This document shows, in pieces, positions 12,837 through 20,705 of a stretch of DNA of 64,000 nucleotides; position 1 is the first letter of the stretch, and each line of letters starts with the position of its first letter. The position numbers and the translations under genes are program-made. The stretch lies in the NCBI GenBank assembly GCA_017395045.1, contig JAFPWG010000013.1, positions 1 to 64,000 of the forward strand. The letters are read 5' to 3'. Below the pieces are notes generated by a model, which saw nothing but the letters and a program-made list of their open reading frames with translations, searched no databases and was not told the DNA's origin. Source of the DNA: Bacteroidales bacterium (GTDB lineage Bacteria; Bacteroidota; Bacteroidia; Bacteroidales; UBA932).

Positions 12837-13896
12837 GCACCAGGTATTCGGATCTGGTGCCCACCCGGACCTTGGCGCCCCAAAGGCCCAGACCGGAGGA
12901 GACGTAATACTGCGTGTTCCCTTTCCGATAGTGTCCCCAGGCTTTCTCGAAGAGGACGTCGGTAAACCAGGAAACGGGCCAGACCTGACCGTGGTGCGTA
13001 TGGCCGCTGAACTGAAAATCGATGCCCGCCTCTTCGGCTTCTTCCAGGTGGGAAGGCTGGTGGTCCAGCACGAGGGTGAATCCTTCCAGGCCGCAGGCAA
13101 GGTCGCGCAAGGCTGCCCTTTCCGGATGGGAACGGTCGTTGCGGCCGATGATGTCGACCCCCTTGAAACGGGCCACGGAGTCCTTCAGGATCCGGATTCC
13201 GGATTCCTGGAGGAACTGCTCCGCACGGTCGATGTCGCCGTAGTATTCGTGATTGCCCAGGACGGCCAGGGCAGGTGCATTGATCCGCAGGAACTCCTCC
13301 CCATACCGGCCCTCCAGTACCGGCCGAAGGCTCCTGTCGATGATGTCGCCGCCGAACAGCACCAGGTCGGGATTCTCCGCATTGATCAGATCCACCCAGC
13401 GGGCCAGCTCCGCCTTCCGGTTGTGGTAACCGATGTGGAGATCGCTCGCCAGGACGATCGTAAGTGGCTTTTCCAGGGGCTTGTCCGTCGAGATAGCCAG
13501 TTCCTCGCGGTATTTGTGATGGTAATGGACGTTGCCCAGGATGAGGATGGCCGCGACGGCGCCGATGACAGTCAGCAGTCCGGTCGTGCTGTCCTTCAGG
13601 AAAGCCTTCGGCAGAATGTGGCAGAGGGAAGCGATATCCGCCGCGAGGAAGACGATCAGGAGATAGAGGAAAGCGATTATCCAGGTATTGCCCACTTCAT
13701 AGAGGACGGTTGCCACCGGGACGGGGACGCGTTCCATATAGGCAAAGCCCGCGAACATGCCAGCCATCCACAGCAGGAAAAGTCCCGTAACGGCCAGTTT
13801 CCACCCGTGCGGCGCAATCCGCCAAAGATGCCAGCAGACATAACCCGTCATCGCGAGGACGAGTGTCAGGATGATGATGAATCCACCGGTTCGCAT
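12775..13896 (-). CDS. Membrane-anchored calcineurin-like metallophosphoesterase
   Basis: 373 residues. The first ~125 contain about four transmembrane helices. The soluble phosphoesterase domain then shows the metal-ligand motifs in order: SDLHIGYHN, GGDIID, GNHEYYGD and GHTHHGQ. This is the YkuE/YaeI-like layout; the substrate is unknown, and lipid pyrophosphates or phosphodiesters are usual candidates. ATG 13896 (MRTGGFII) is chosen; a TTG at 13908 overlaps the upstream stop and is an alternative coupled start. Cotranscribed with the YiiX-like gene upstream. The last ~20 codons overlap trkH on the other strand. Confidence 0.88.
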   Translation of the reverse strand: MRTGGFIIILTLVLAMTGYVCWHLWRIAPHGWKLAVTGLFLLWMAGMFAGFAYMERVPVPVATVLYEVGNTWIIAFLYLLIVFLAADIASLCHILPKAFLKDSTTGLLTVIGAVAAILILGNVHYHHKYREELAISTDKPLEKPLTIVLASDLHIGYHNRKAELARWVDLINAENPDLVLFGGDIIDRSLRPVLEGRYGEEFLRINAPALAVLGNHEYYGDIDRAEQFLQESGIRILKDSVARFKGVDIIGRNDRSHPERAALRDLACGLEGFTLVLDHQPSHLEEAEEAGIDFQFSGHTHHGQVWPVSWFTDVLFEKAWGHYRKGNTQYYVSSGLGLWGAKVRVGTRSEYLVLRLHGSNEGGTGPGRSPDVR

Positions 13897-13904
13897 AAGG
13901 TACT

Positions 13905-14531
13905 TCAATAAATGGGGCAGGACACGGTTTCAAGAAGGGGAGAAGCGGACATATCCTGCGGATTGGTACCGGGAACTCCTTGGGGGACAGGCATTCCGAG
14001 TTCTTCGAACAAGGCGGTCCAATAGGGCGGCATCGAGCCGTCGGATGCCCGGAAATTCATGGGTTTCTCTTCGAACAGGAAACTTCCGTCCGGACGCCGG
14101 TAGGCGTCCCGGACCAGTTCCGAACAATAGTGGGCCTCGTTGTCGGGCAGGAAAGTCAGGTCATAGGGTTCTCCGACGAATCGGCGGGCGTTTTCGACAA
14201 ACGCGGAAACGCCGGTCGTGTCCCGGAGGCGCTTGACCAGGAAAACGGCTCCCGGATTCTCCTGGACCAGCGTATCCAGCGGGTATCGGCATACTCCTCT
14301 TTGGGGCGTCGCGTCAGTAACCCACCGGTTTCCGTCCGCATCCACTTCGACGATGGCGACGTGGGTCAGGTTCCCAGTCGCCGAGGCGATGGCTTCATCC
14401 ATGGATCCGCCACCCGAACCGACGAACAGGAGGTCTCCCGTCTGAAGGGTATCCCCGTGACGCTGGCACGACAGGGAGGAGAGGAGGGTAAGCGCCGAAA
14501 GGACCAGGGCTGGCAGGAAGTTGCTTCTCAT
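13905..14531 (-). CDS. YiiX/permuted NlpC-P60 family lipoprotein
   Basis: 208 residues from ATG 14531 with a lipobox (LLSSLSC). The layout is that of the circularly permuted papain-like amidases (YiiX/YaeF type): LQTGDLLFVG at the start, then LTHVAIVEV with the histidine, and YCSELVRDAYR with the catalytic cysteine near the C-terminal half. Such enzymes are predicted to cleave peptide or acyl amide bonds in the envelope. It is followed 8 bp downstream by the metallophosphoesterase, suggesting a shared cell-envelope role. The longer in-frame extension upstream of 14531 overlaps the promoter region and was not used. Confidence 0.85.
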   Translation of the reverse strand: MRSNFLPALVLSALTLLSSLSCQRHGDTLQTGDLLFVGSGGGSMDEAIASATGNLTHVAIVEVDADGNRWVTDATPQRGVCRYPLDTLVQENPGAVFLVKRLRDTTGVSAFVENARRFVGEPYDLTFLPDNEAHYCSELVRDAYRRPDGSFLFEEKPMNFRASDGSMPPYWTALFEELGMPVPQGVPGTNPQDMSASPLLETVSCPIY

Positions 14532-14550
14532 CGATGATCGTTTTAACGGG

Positions 14551-14558
14551 GAAAGATA
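14551..14558 (-). promoter_or_regulatory. Probable -7 element for YiiX-like gene
   Basis: Minus strand TATCTTTC, one mismatch from TAnnTTTG, 19 bp before ATG 14531. Confidence 0.4.
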
Positions 14559-14590
14559 GTCTTTTTTTGCGGTATTCCGTTGAAAAAGAT

Positions 14591-14598
14591 TAACTTTG
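14591..14598 (+). promoter_or_regulatory. -7 element for EamA permease gene
   Basis: TAACTTTG. It lies 1 bp from ATG 14600 and 16 bp from ATG 14615, which favours the second as the start codon. Confidence 0.6.
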
Positions 14599-14614
14599 AA
14601 TGATAATCGCTTCG

Positions 14615-15496
14615 ATGAGTACCCGCGAGACACGTCCCATGATCCTGCTCCACACGGCCGTATTCCTGGCCGGGTGGACGGGGATACTCGGCCGGGTCAT
14701 CTCGCTGGACGGCCTTCCGCTGGTCTGGTACCGGATGATGGTCAGCGTCGTGGTCCTGGCACTGGTCCTGGCGCTGATGGGAAGGCTTCACCGGACCGGA
14801 TGGGCGGGCATCGCGATGATCGCCGGGTGCGGGGCCATCCTCGCCGTCCACTGGGTGGCGTTCTATGCCAGCATCCAGGCGTCGAACGTCTCCATCGGCG
14901 TCGCCTGCATCGCCACCTCGTGTTTCTTTACCACGGTCCTGGATCCGCTCGTCAACCGGAAGAGGATGTCCTGGGTGGAGGTCTTCATCAGTTTCATCGC
15001 CATCCTGGGCGTCCTGCTGATCTTCAGCCTGGACGTGCGGTACCGCCTGGGCATCGGCCTGGGCCTGCTGTCGGCCGCACTGTATTCCCTTTTTTCCATC
15101 GTGAACATCAACGTGGCCCGGAAAACGGGGGAGGACAGCGCTACGATGCTGCTTTACGAACTGATCGGCGGCGTCCTGTTCCTGACGGTCCTGATGCCCT
15201 TCTATACGGAATTCATTCCCGCCGGATCCATTGCCCTGAACCGGCAGGACGGCCTCTGGATCCTCCTGCTCGGCTCGGTTTTCACCATCCTGCCCTTCCT
15301 GTTCCAGCTGCATGCCCTGCGGACGCTGTCCGCGTTCACCGTGAACCTGGCCTACAACCTGGAGCCCGTCTACAGCATCGCGTTCGCCGCCCTTATTTTC
15401 GGCGAGCACCGCGAGGTGGGCTTCTCCTTCTGGCTGGGTATTGTTTTGATTATCATTTCCGTACTCATCCAGACCTGGCGTGTCGGGCGTCGATGA
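14615..15496 (+). CDS. EamA-family (DMT) permease
   Basis: 293 residues with ten hydrophobic segments and the two EamA repeats of the drug/metabolite transporter superfamily. FYASIQASNVSIGVACIATSC marks the end of the first repeat, and AFTVNLAYNLEPVYSIAFAALIFGE is the family signature in the second. The likely role is export of a small metabolite across the inner membrane; the substrate cannot be told. ATG 14615 (MSTRETRPM) was preferred over ATG 14600 because a TAACTTTG promoter element ends at 14598. A HAD phosphatase gene with its own promoter follows. The DMT gene at 17214 is a distant paralogue. Confidence 0.85.
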   Translation: MSTRETRPMILLHTAVFLAGWTGILGRVISLDGLPLVWYRMMVSVVVLALVLALMGRLHRTGWAGIAMIAGCGAILAVHWVAFYASIQASNVSIGVACIATSCFFTTVLDPLVNRKRMSWVEVFISFIAILGVLLIFSLDVRYRLGIGLGLLSAALYSLFSIVNINVARKTGEDSATMLLYELIGGVLFLTVLMPFYTEFIPAGSIALNRQDGLWILLLGSVFTILPFLFQLHALRTLSAFTVNLAYNLEPVYSIAFAALIFGEHREVGFSFWLGIVLIIISVLIQTWRVGRR

Positions 15497-15511
15497 TTGC
15501 GTTTTTTTGTG

Positions 15512-15519
15512 TATTTTTG
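15512..15519 (+). promoter_or_regulatory. -7 element for HAD phosphatase gene
   Basis: TATTTTTG ends 19 bp before ATG 15539 and 1 bp before ATG 15521. Confidence 0.5.
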
Positions 15520-15538
15520 TATGATAGACCAAGAACGG

Positions 15539-16183
15539 ATGAAACACAGACTGGTACTTTTCGACCTGGACGGAACCCTGCTGGACACGCTGGACGACCT
15601 CAGCGAGGCCGTGAACCACGCCCTGAGGCTTCGGGGTTTCCCTTTGCATACGCGTGCCGAGTACATGACCATGGTCGGTCACGGGGTGCGCAACCTGGTC
15701 CTGCAGGCCCTTCCGGCGGAAAAACAGGCGGATGATGCACTGGTGGATGCCGCCCTGTCCGATTTCAAGGACTATTATACCGCACATATCGACGTCCACA
15801 CGCATCCGTATCCCGGCATGCAGGAACTGGTGTACAGGCTGGACCGGGAGGGCGTGTCCCTGGCGATCGCCTCGAACAAGTTCCAGGAAGGGACCGACTA
15901 TCTGGTGGGGAAGTTTTTCCCGGGAGTCCCTTTCGTGGCGGTGTTGGGCAACCGGCCCGGCTATCCGCTGAAACCGGATCCGGAAATCGTCGGAGAGGCG
16001 CTCCGGCGCTCGGGGGTACGGCCGGAGGATGCCGTCCTGGTGGGCGACTCCGCTACCGACATGAAGACGGCTGAGAACGGCGGAATCGCCTCGATTGCAG
16101 TTAGTTGGGGGTATAGGCCGATGAAGGGTACCCCGGGACTGACCGTGGTGGAGACGGCGGAAGAATTGAACGGAATACTATAG
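15539..16183 (+). CDS. HAD hydrolase, phosphoglycolate phosphatase-like
   Basis: 214 residues. Carries the HAD motifs in order: FDLDGTLLDT with nucleophile and acid aspartates at the N-terminus, IASNKF for motif II, KPDP for the motif III lysine, and LVGDSATDMKTAENGG for motif IV. The helical cap (LHTRAEYMTMVGHGVRNLV) places it in the Gph/PGP-like subgroup, which removes phosphate from 2-phosphoglycolate or related small phosphates. The exact substrate is inferred. ATG 15539 is chosen because ATG 15521 nearly abuts the -7 element. A DUF362 lipoprotein follows after 8 bp. Confidence 0.85.
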   Translation: MKHRLVLFDLDGTLLDTLDDLSEAVNHALRLRGFPLHTRAEYMTMVGHGVRNLVLQALPAEKQADDALVDAALSDFKDYYTAHIDVHTHPYPGMQELVYRLDREGVSLAIASNKFQEGTDYLVGKFFPGVPFVAVLGNRPGYPLKPDPEIVGEALRRSGVRPEDAVLVGDSATDMKTAENGGIASIAVSWGYRPMKGTPGLTVVETAEELNGIL

Positions 16184-16191
16184 CGAAAGAT

Positions 16192-17217
16192 ATGAAAAAA
16201 ATCCTTGCACTTGCCATGCTGGCGCTCCTCTTTGTCGGATGCGGCGGCACGAAGAAAACGGCCGTTACCGGCGGATTCGGTTCCACGGGCGTCGTCGTTC
16301 CCTCCACCCAGAATCCGGACCCGTCGGCTCCTACGGTTTATTTCACCGCCGACATCAGTCCGGAAGGACTCGTGAAAGTGTATGAGGCGCTGGGCGTAAA
16401 ACCTTCCGGCCGGGTAGCCGTGAAGATCTCCACGGGAGAGTCGGCCCAGAGCAACCATCTGCGTCCGGAACTCATCAAGAACCTGGTACACAAGGTAAAC
16501 GGTACCCTGGTCGAATGCAACACAGCCTATGGCGGCAACCGGTCCAAGACCGAGGACCATCGCCGGGCCATCGCCGAGCGGGGTTTCAACGATGTCGCCA
16601 CGGTGGACATCATGGATGAAGAAGGATCCATCGAGCTGCCGGTCAAGGATACGAAACACATCCAGTACGACCTCGTCGGGAGTCACGTCCAGAACTATGA
16701 CTTCATGATCAACCTGGCCCATTTCAAGGGCCATGCGATGGGCGGATTCGGCGGCGTGCTCAAGAACCAGAGCATCGGCGTCGCTTCCTCGGCGGGAAAA
16801 CTGTACATCCATTCCGCCGGCCGCAGCCAGACCCGCTGGATGTCGGACGACCAGGACGGCTTCCTGGAGTCGATGGCCGCGGCTGCGCAGGCCGTCCACG
16901 ATTATTTCAAGGCCGACGGCCGGGATATCGTGTACATCGACGTGATGAACAACATGTCCGTGGACTGCGACTGCGACGGCCATCCCGCCGCCCCGCGCCT
17001 GAAGGACATCGGCATTCTCGCTTCCTCGGACCCCGTCGCCCTGGACAAGGCCTGCCTGGACCTCGTATTCAACCACTCCGACAGCACCGGGGATGATGCG
17101 AAGCCCCTGCAGCAACGCATCGAACGCCAGCACGGCACCCATATCATCGGTTATGCCGAAAGCATCGGACTGGGCGTACAGAAGTACAATCTGGTGAATA
17201 TCGATTTGACCAAGTGA
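16192..17217 (+). CDS. DUF362-domain lipoprotein
   Basis: 341 residues with a lipobox (LALLFVGC). The body is a DUF362 domain: VYFTADIS, VAVKISTGE, ECNTAYGGNR, NLAHFKGHAMGGFGGVLKNQSIG, and DPVALDKACLDLV near the C-terminus. DUF362 proteins are often fused to 4Fe-4S ferredoxin domains; none is present here and there is no CxxCxxC cluster. Placement in the envelope is inferred from the lipobox. The stop overlaps the start of the next gene (GTGA), so the two are probably translated together. Confidence 0.82.
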   Translation: MKKILALAMLALLFVGCGGTKKTAVTGGFGSTGVVVPSTQNPDPSAPTVYFTADISPEGLVKVYEALGVKPSGRVAVKISTGESAQSNHLRPELIKNLVHKVNGTLVECNTAYGGNRSKTEDHRRAIAERGFNDVATVDIMDEEGSIELPVKDTKHIQYDLVGSHVQNYDFMINLAHFKGHAMGGFGGVLKNQSIGVASSAGKLYIHSAGRSQTRWMSDDQDGFLESMAAAAQAVHDYFKADGRDIVYIDVMNNMSVDCDCDGHPAAPRLKDIGILASSDPVALDKACLDLVFNHSDSTGDDAKPLQQRIERQHGTHIIGYAESIGLGVQKYNLVNIDLTK

Positions 17218-18149
17218 ATCACTTAGGGGAAATCATCTCGCTCGTCGTGGCGATGTCGTGGACGGTGACGGCCCTGTTTGCGGACAAGGCCAGCCACCGG
17301 TTGGGGTCGATGACGGCCAACGTGATCCGGCTGGTTCTCGCGTCCGTGTTCCTGGCTGCGATCCTGTGGGTGGGCGTGGGCCATCCCTATCCGGTGTATG
17401 CCGACGGGAAGGCCTGGGCCTGGCTGGCGGCATCGGCCCTGGTGGGGTATGTGTTCGGGGATTACTGCCTGTTCAACTGCTACCTGTCCATCGGAGCGCG
17501 CTTCGGCCAGCTGTTCATGACACTGGCTCCCCCCATGGCGGCTATCGCCGGCTGGGCCATCCTGGGGGAGTCCCTTACCTGGAAATCCATCCTGGCCATG
17601 GCCGTCACCCTGTGCGGTATCGCCATTTCCATCCTGAGCCGCGGCGGAGACCATCACGTACGGCTTACCCTGCCGCTGAAGGGCATCCTGCTCGGGCTGG
17701 GCGCCGGACTGGGGCAGGGCGTGGGCCTTGTCCTGAGCAAGGTGGGCCTGGAGCATTATGCGGTCGCCGTCCCGGCCGATGCCCCCGCCGCCATGGATAC
17801 GCTCCTTCCTTTTGCATCGACGATGATCCGTGCGGTCGTGGGCGGAGCGGGCTTCCTGGCGCTTATGGCCCTGCAAAGGAAGACGCAGGAACTCAAGGCC
17901 GCTGCGCACGACCGCAAGGGCCTGGGCTATGCGCTCATCATGACCTTGTTCGGCCCCGTTTTCGGCGTATCCCTGTCGCTGATGGCGGTGCGCTATACTT
18001 CGGCCGGCATCGCATCGACTTTGATGGCCCTCACCCCGGTGTTCATCCTGATCCCGTACGCCTTCATCTACCACCAGCGGATCAAGGCCCGCGAAGTGCT
18101 GGGCGTCGTAGTGAGCATGACGGGCGTCGCGCTGTTTTTCCTGCTTTGA
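17214..18149 (+). CDS. EamA-family (DMT) permease
   Basis: 311 residues from GTG 17214, which overlaps the DUF362 stop by 4 bp. Ten hydrophobic segments with the two EamA repeats: GYVFGDYCLFNCYLSIGARFG with APPMAAIAGWAILGE in the first, and RYTSAGIASTLMALTPVFILI in the second. Predicted inner-membrane exporter of an unknown small metabolite. The GTG start is supported by coupling and by the hydrophobic segment starting within 10 residues. ridA follows after 27 bp and may be on the same transcript. Confidence 0.85.
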   Translation: MNHLGEIISLVVAMSWTVTALFADKASHRLGSMTANVIRLVLASVFLAAILWVGVGHPYPVYADGKAWAWLAASALVGYVFGDYCLFNCYLSIGARFGQLFMTLAPPMAAIAGWAILGESLTWKSILAMAVTLCGIAISILSRGGDHHVRLTLPLKGILLGLGAGLGQGVGLVLSKVGLEHYAVAVPADAPAAMDTLLPFASTMIRAVVGGAGFLALMALQRKTQELKAAAHDRKGLGYALIMTLFGPVFGVSLSLMAVRYTSAGIASTLMALTPVFILIPYAFIYHQRIKAREVLGVVVSMTGVALFFLL

Positions 18150-18176
18150 CCTGACCATCCAAAACACTAACCCGAT

Positions 18177-18557
18177 ATGAAAGCAATACACACTGAAAAG
18201 GCACCTGCGGCCATCGGGCCGTACAGCCAGGCCGTGGACAGCGGCGCCGGGCTGATCTTCGTTTCCGGGCAGCTGCCCATCGACCCTGCGACGGGAGCGT
18301 TCCCGGAAGGCGGGGTGAAAGAACAGACGTGCCAGAGCCTTACCAATGCCAGGGCCATCCTGGAAGCGGCGGGGCTTGGCTTGCAGAACGTCGTCAAGAC
18401 GACGGTATTCCTGGCCGACATGGCCGATTTCGCAGCGATGAATGAAGTCTATGCCCAATTCTTCGCGGCTCCGTTCCCGGCCCGCAGCGCCGTGGCGGTG
18501 AAGACGCTGCCGAAGGGTGCGTTGGTGGAAATCGAATGTATAGCAAATCTCAGATAG
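18177..18557 (+). CDS. ridA: RidA-family reactive imine/enamine deaminase
   Basis: 126 residues, the standard RidA subunit size. It hydrolyses reactive enamine/imine intermediates released by PLP enzymes. Signature pieces: GPYSQAV, FVSGQLPIDP, TNARAILEAAG, VVKTTVFLADM, the catalytic arginine in FPARSAVAV, and the C-terminal LVEIECIA. Trimeric cytosolic fold assumed from the family. It precedes an aldo/keto reductase by 1 bp and likely shares its transcript. Confidence 0.95.
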   Translation: MKAIHTEKAPAAIGPYSQAVDSGAGLIFVSGQLPIDPATGAFPEGGVKEQTCQSLTNARAILEAAGLGLQNVVKTTVFLADMADFAAMNEVYAQFFAAPFPARSAVAVKTLPKGALVEIECIANLR

Positions 18558-18558
18558 T

Positions 18559-19584
18559 ATGATTGAACCCGTTTATTCCCCATCTCCCGACCGGTACGCC
18601 TCCATGGAATACCGCCGCAGCGGCCGGTCCGGCATCCGGATTCCCGCCCTGGCGCTGGGTCTCTGGCACAACTTCGGATCCCACAAGCCTTTCCAGGATG
18701 TGAAGGCGATGGCCCACTATGCCTTCGACAAAGGCATCTGTCACTTCGACCTCGCGAACAACTACGGGCCGGAATACGGCACGGCCGAGGAGAATTTCGG
18801 GCGGCTGATGGACATCTCATTCCGTCCGTACCGCGACGAACTTCTGATCAGCACCAAGGCGGGCTGGGACATGTGGCCCGGACCGTATGGGAACTGGGGC
18901 TCCCGGAAGTACTTGATGTCCAGCCTGGACCAGAGTCTCCGCCGAATGCGCCTGGACTATGTGGACGTTTTCTACTCCCACCGGTTCGATCCCGCAACGC
19001 CCCTGGAGGAAACGATGCAGGCGTTGGTGGACATCGTCCGGCAGGGCAAAGCGCTCTATGTGGGCCTGTCCCGGTATCCGACGGATAAGGCCCGGGAAGC
19101 ATACCGGTACCTGGCGGAGCATGACGTTCCCTGCCTCCTGTATCAGGACCGGTACAACATCATCGACCGCGCGCCTGAGTGCAGCGGCCTCATCGACCTG
19201 GGTGAGGAAGCGGGAACCGGATTCATCTCGTTCTCTCCGCTTCAGCAGGGACTTCTGACGAACCGCTACCTGAACGGTGTTCCGGCCGATTCCCGGATGG
19301 CGAAGGGTGTCACCCTCCGCGAGGAGCTGCTCACGCCGACCATGATGAAGGCGCTCCGTGGACTGAACGAACTGGCCATGAAACGCGGCCAGAGCCTTGC
19401 GCAGATGGCCCTGGCCTGGTTGCTGAAGGACAGCCGGGTGACCTCGGTCATCATCGGCGCCAGCTCCGTCCCCCAGATCGAGGACAATCTGAAGGCATTG
19501 GAAAACACGAAGTTCTCGCCCGAGGAACTCGCGCTGATTGAGGAGTTTTCCGCTCCGATACAGTTGAAGGAACTTCCGCGTTAA
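18559..19584 (+). CDS. Aldo/keto reductase, YghZ/Gpr-like
   Basis: 341 residues. NADPH-dependent TIM-barrel reductase of the AKR14 / potassium-channel-beta-like branch. The catalytic tetrad is visible: Asp and Tyr in FDLANNYGPEYG, Lys in LISTKAG, His in FYSHRFD. The GNWGSRKYLMSSLDQSLRRM block and the late VIIGASSVPQI cofactor loop match E. coli YghZ, an L-glyceraldehyde-3-phosphate reductase; that substrate is an inference here. ATG 18559 lies 1 bp after the ridA stop. It converges on the barrel gene at 19589 with only 4 bp between. Confidence 0.9.
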   Translation: MIEPVYSPSPDRYASMEYRRSGRSGIRIPALALGLWHNFGSHKPFQDVKAMAHYAFDKGICHFDLANNYGPEYGTAEENFGRLMDISFRPYRDELLISTKAGWDMWPGPYGNWGSRKYLMSSLDQSLRRMRLDYVDVFYSHRFDPATPLEETMQALVDIVRQGKALYVGLSRYPTDKAREAYRYLAEHDVPCLLYQDRYNIIDRAPECSGLIDLGEEAGTGFISFSPLQQGLLTNRYLNGVPADSRMAKGVTLREELLTPTMMKALRGLNELAMKRGQSLAQMALAWLLKDSRVTSVIIGASSVPQIEDNLKALENTKFSPEELALIEEFSAPIQLKELPR

Positions 19585-19588
19585 GGCG

Positions 19589-20212
19589 TCAGAACCGCCA
19601 GCCAATCCCTCCGTGGCCGTAAAGGGCGATCGGATTCAGGGCAGTTTCTGCAAAGATATAGAAATGGTCGCCGCCATAGCGGACGGCGATGGGCGTGAGC
19701 GACGGGATGGGGATGAACTCCGACGCGGTGGTCAGCCCCAGCCCGAAGGCCGAATAGAGTTCGAAGTCCTTTTCCGGAATCCAGAAATAACGGCCCTGCA
19801 GGGTCAACGTCACGACGGCGGAGGAGTCCATCCATCCCGCCGTCTTTCCCTTGTTGAAGTCGTACCGGGGCTGTCCGTAGGGGTCCGTGCCGAAGGTTTC
19901 GTACTGGGAGACCTGATGATGGATCCAGGAGTACCCGCCCGTGAGGGCGATTTCCCACCTGGGGCTGATCCGGCAGACGCCGGAGAGGCTCACCGCGGGA
20001 TACAAGGCGTGGGTCATGTCCGCTTCCTGGCCTAGTTTGGCGAGTTCTTTCTTGAAGGAATAGGACAAACCCATGGTTCGGGTATGGAAGGGAGCCGGTC
20101 CCGCGCCGATCTCGATGGCATACCTCTTCCGGAAGAGCACATCACCGTCGGCGGGCAGGGCGATGCCGCTGGACACCAGCAGGAGTGCAAGGATGAGAAG
20201 GCGCGTTCTCAT
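19589..20212 (-). CDS. Outer-membrane beta-barrel protein of the radical SAM/lipoprotein locus
   Basis: 207 residues with a Sec signal peptide (LLILALLLVSSGIALPADG). Alternating amphipathic strands (YAIEIGAGPAPF, WEIALTGGYSWIHH, VVTLTLQGRYFWIP, FELYSAFGLGLTT) and a terminal ...ALYGHGGIGWRF ending in an aromatic residue indicate an 8-stranded outer-membrane barrel of the OmpW/porin-family style. The ATG overlaps the stop of the upstream lipoprotein gene by ATGA, so the two are expressed together. No specific family recognised. Role unknown, perhaps the outer-membrane part of the adjacent system. Confidence 0.7.
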   Translation of the reverse strand: MRTRLLILALLLVSSGIALPADGDVLFRKRYAIEIGAGPAPFHTRTMGLSYSFKKELAKLGQEADMTHALYPAVSLSGVCRISPRWEIALTGGYSWIHHQVSQYETFGTDPYGQPRYDFNKGKTAGWMDSSAVVTLTLQGRYFWIPEKDFELYSAFGLGLTTASEFIPIPSLTPIAVRYGGDHFYIFAETALNPIALYGHGGIGWRF

Positions 20213-20592
20213 TGGATGGGATACAGCTTGATGGGGATGTTGCGTTCGCGAAGGTCGGCGAATGAAGTATCTTTGGAGGCGAACCGGCCTTTGGGATCCT
20301 CGAACATCAGGAAAGGACCTTCCTGGTTCCTGAAATAGGGGATGGAAACGTGGCAGTTTCCATCGGCTCCGGTAGTACCCAGTTCCTGATAAGAATCCCC
20401 CTTCGTGCTCCGGCCCATGACCCGGATTCCCTCCAGGGGCTCTCCGGTGGTATGGGAGAGGAGCGAGAAGGACATGGGGGCTTCTCCGTATTCAAAGTAC
20501 TTCGGATCCTGCGGCATTCCGTAGCAGGCCTGGAAAACGAAGAGGGCTCCGGTCAGGGAGGCGCCTTTCATCAGATTATGCAGCCATTTCAT
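20209..20592 (-). CDS. Short lipoprotein paired with radical SAM enzyme
   Basis: 127 residues from ATG 20592 (MKWLHNLMKGASLTGALFVF). The lipobox FVFQAC gives a mature N-terminus beginning CYGMPQDPKYFEYG. The rest looks like a carboxypeptidase-regulatory/transthyretin-like beta domain (FSLLSHTTGEPLEGIRVMG, GTTGADGNCHVSIPYF). I recall a family of radical SAM-associated putative lipoproteins (TIGR04134) with a CYG.P mature start that accompanies TIGR04133 radical SAM enzymes; the neighbouring gene at 20706 fits. The stop overlaps the barrel gene (ATGA). The longer in-frame extension upstream of 20592 runs into the promoter and was not used. Confidence 0.78.
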   Translation of the reverse strand: MKWLHNLMKGASLTGALFVFQACYGMPQDPKYFEYGEAPMSFSLLSHTTGEPLEGIRVMGRSTKGDSYQELGTTGADGNCHVSIPYFRNQEGPFLMFEDPKGRFASKDTSFADLRERNIPIKLYPIQ

Positions 20593-20632
20593 ATCATCGC
20601 GGGTTTTGCTCCATAAATACGGCAGGAGCGAT

Positions 20633-20667
20633 AATCTTGCACAAGATACGGACAATTATGCAAGATT
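20633..20667. promoter_or_regulatory. Inverted repeat in divergent rSAM/lipoprotein promoter
   Basis: Perfect 9-bp arms AATCTTGCA (20633-20641) and TGCAAGATT (20659-20667). The left arm overlaps a smaller palindrome TCTTG-CA-CAAGA (20635-20647). It lies within the 113 bp between the divergent genes, 16 bp upstream of the radical SAM -7 element. Likely an operator; the regulator is unknown. Confidence 0.5.
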
Positions 20668-20683
20668 CTGCGTAAAAGCGTAT

Positions 20684-20691
20684 TATCTTTG
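20684..20691 (+). promoter_or_regulatory. -7 element for radical SAM gene
   Basis: TATCTTTG, exact consensus, 14 bp before GTG 20706. Confidence 0.65.
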
Positions 20692-20705
20692 CAAAAAAGA
20701 GCCCT

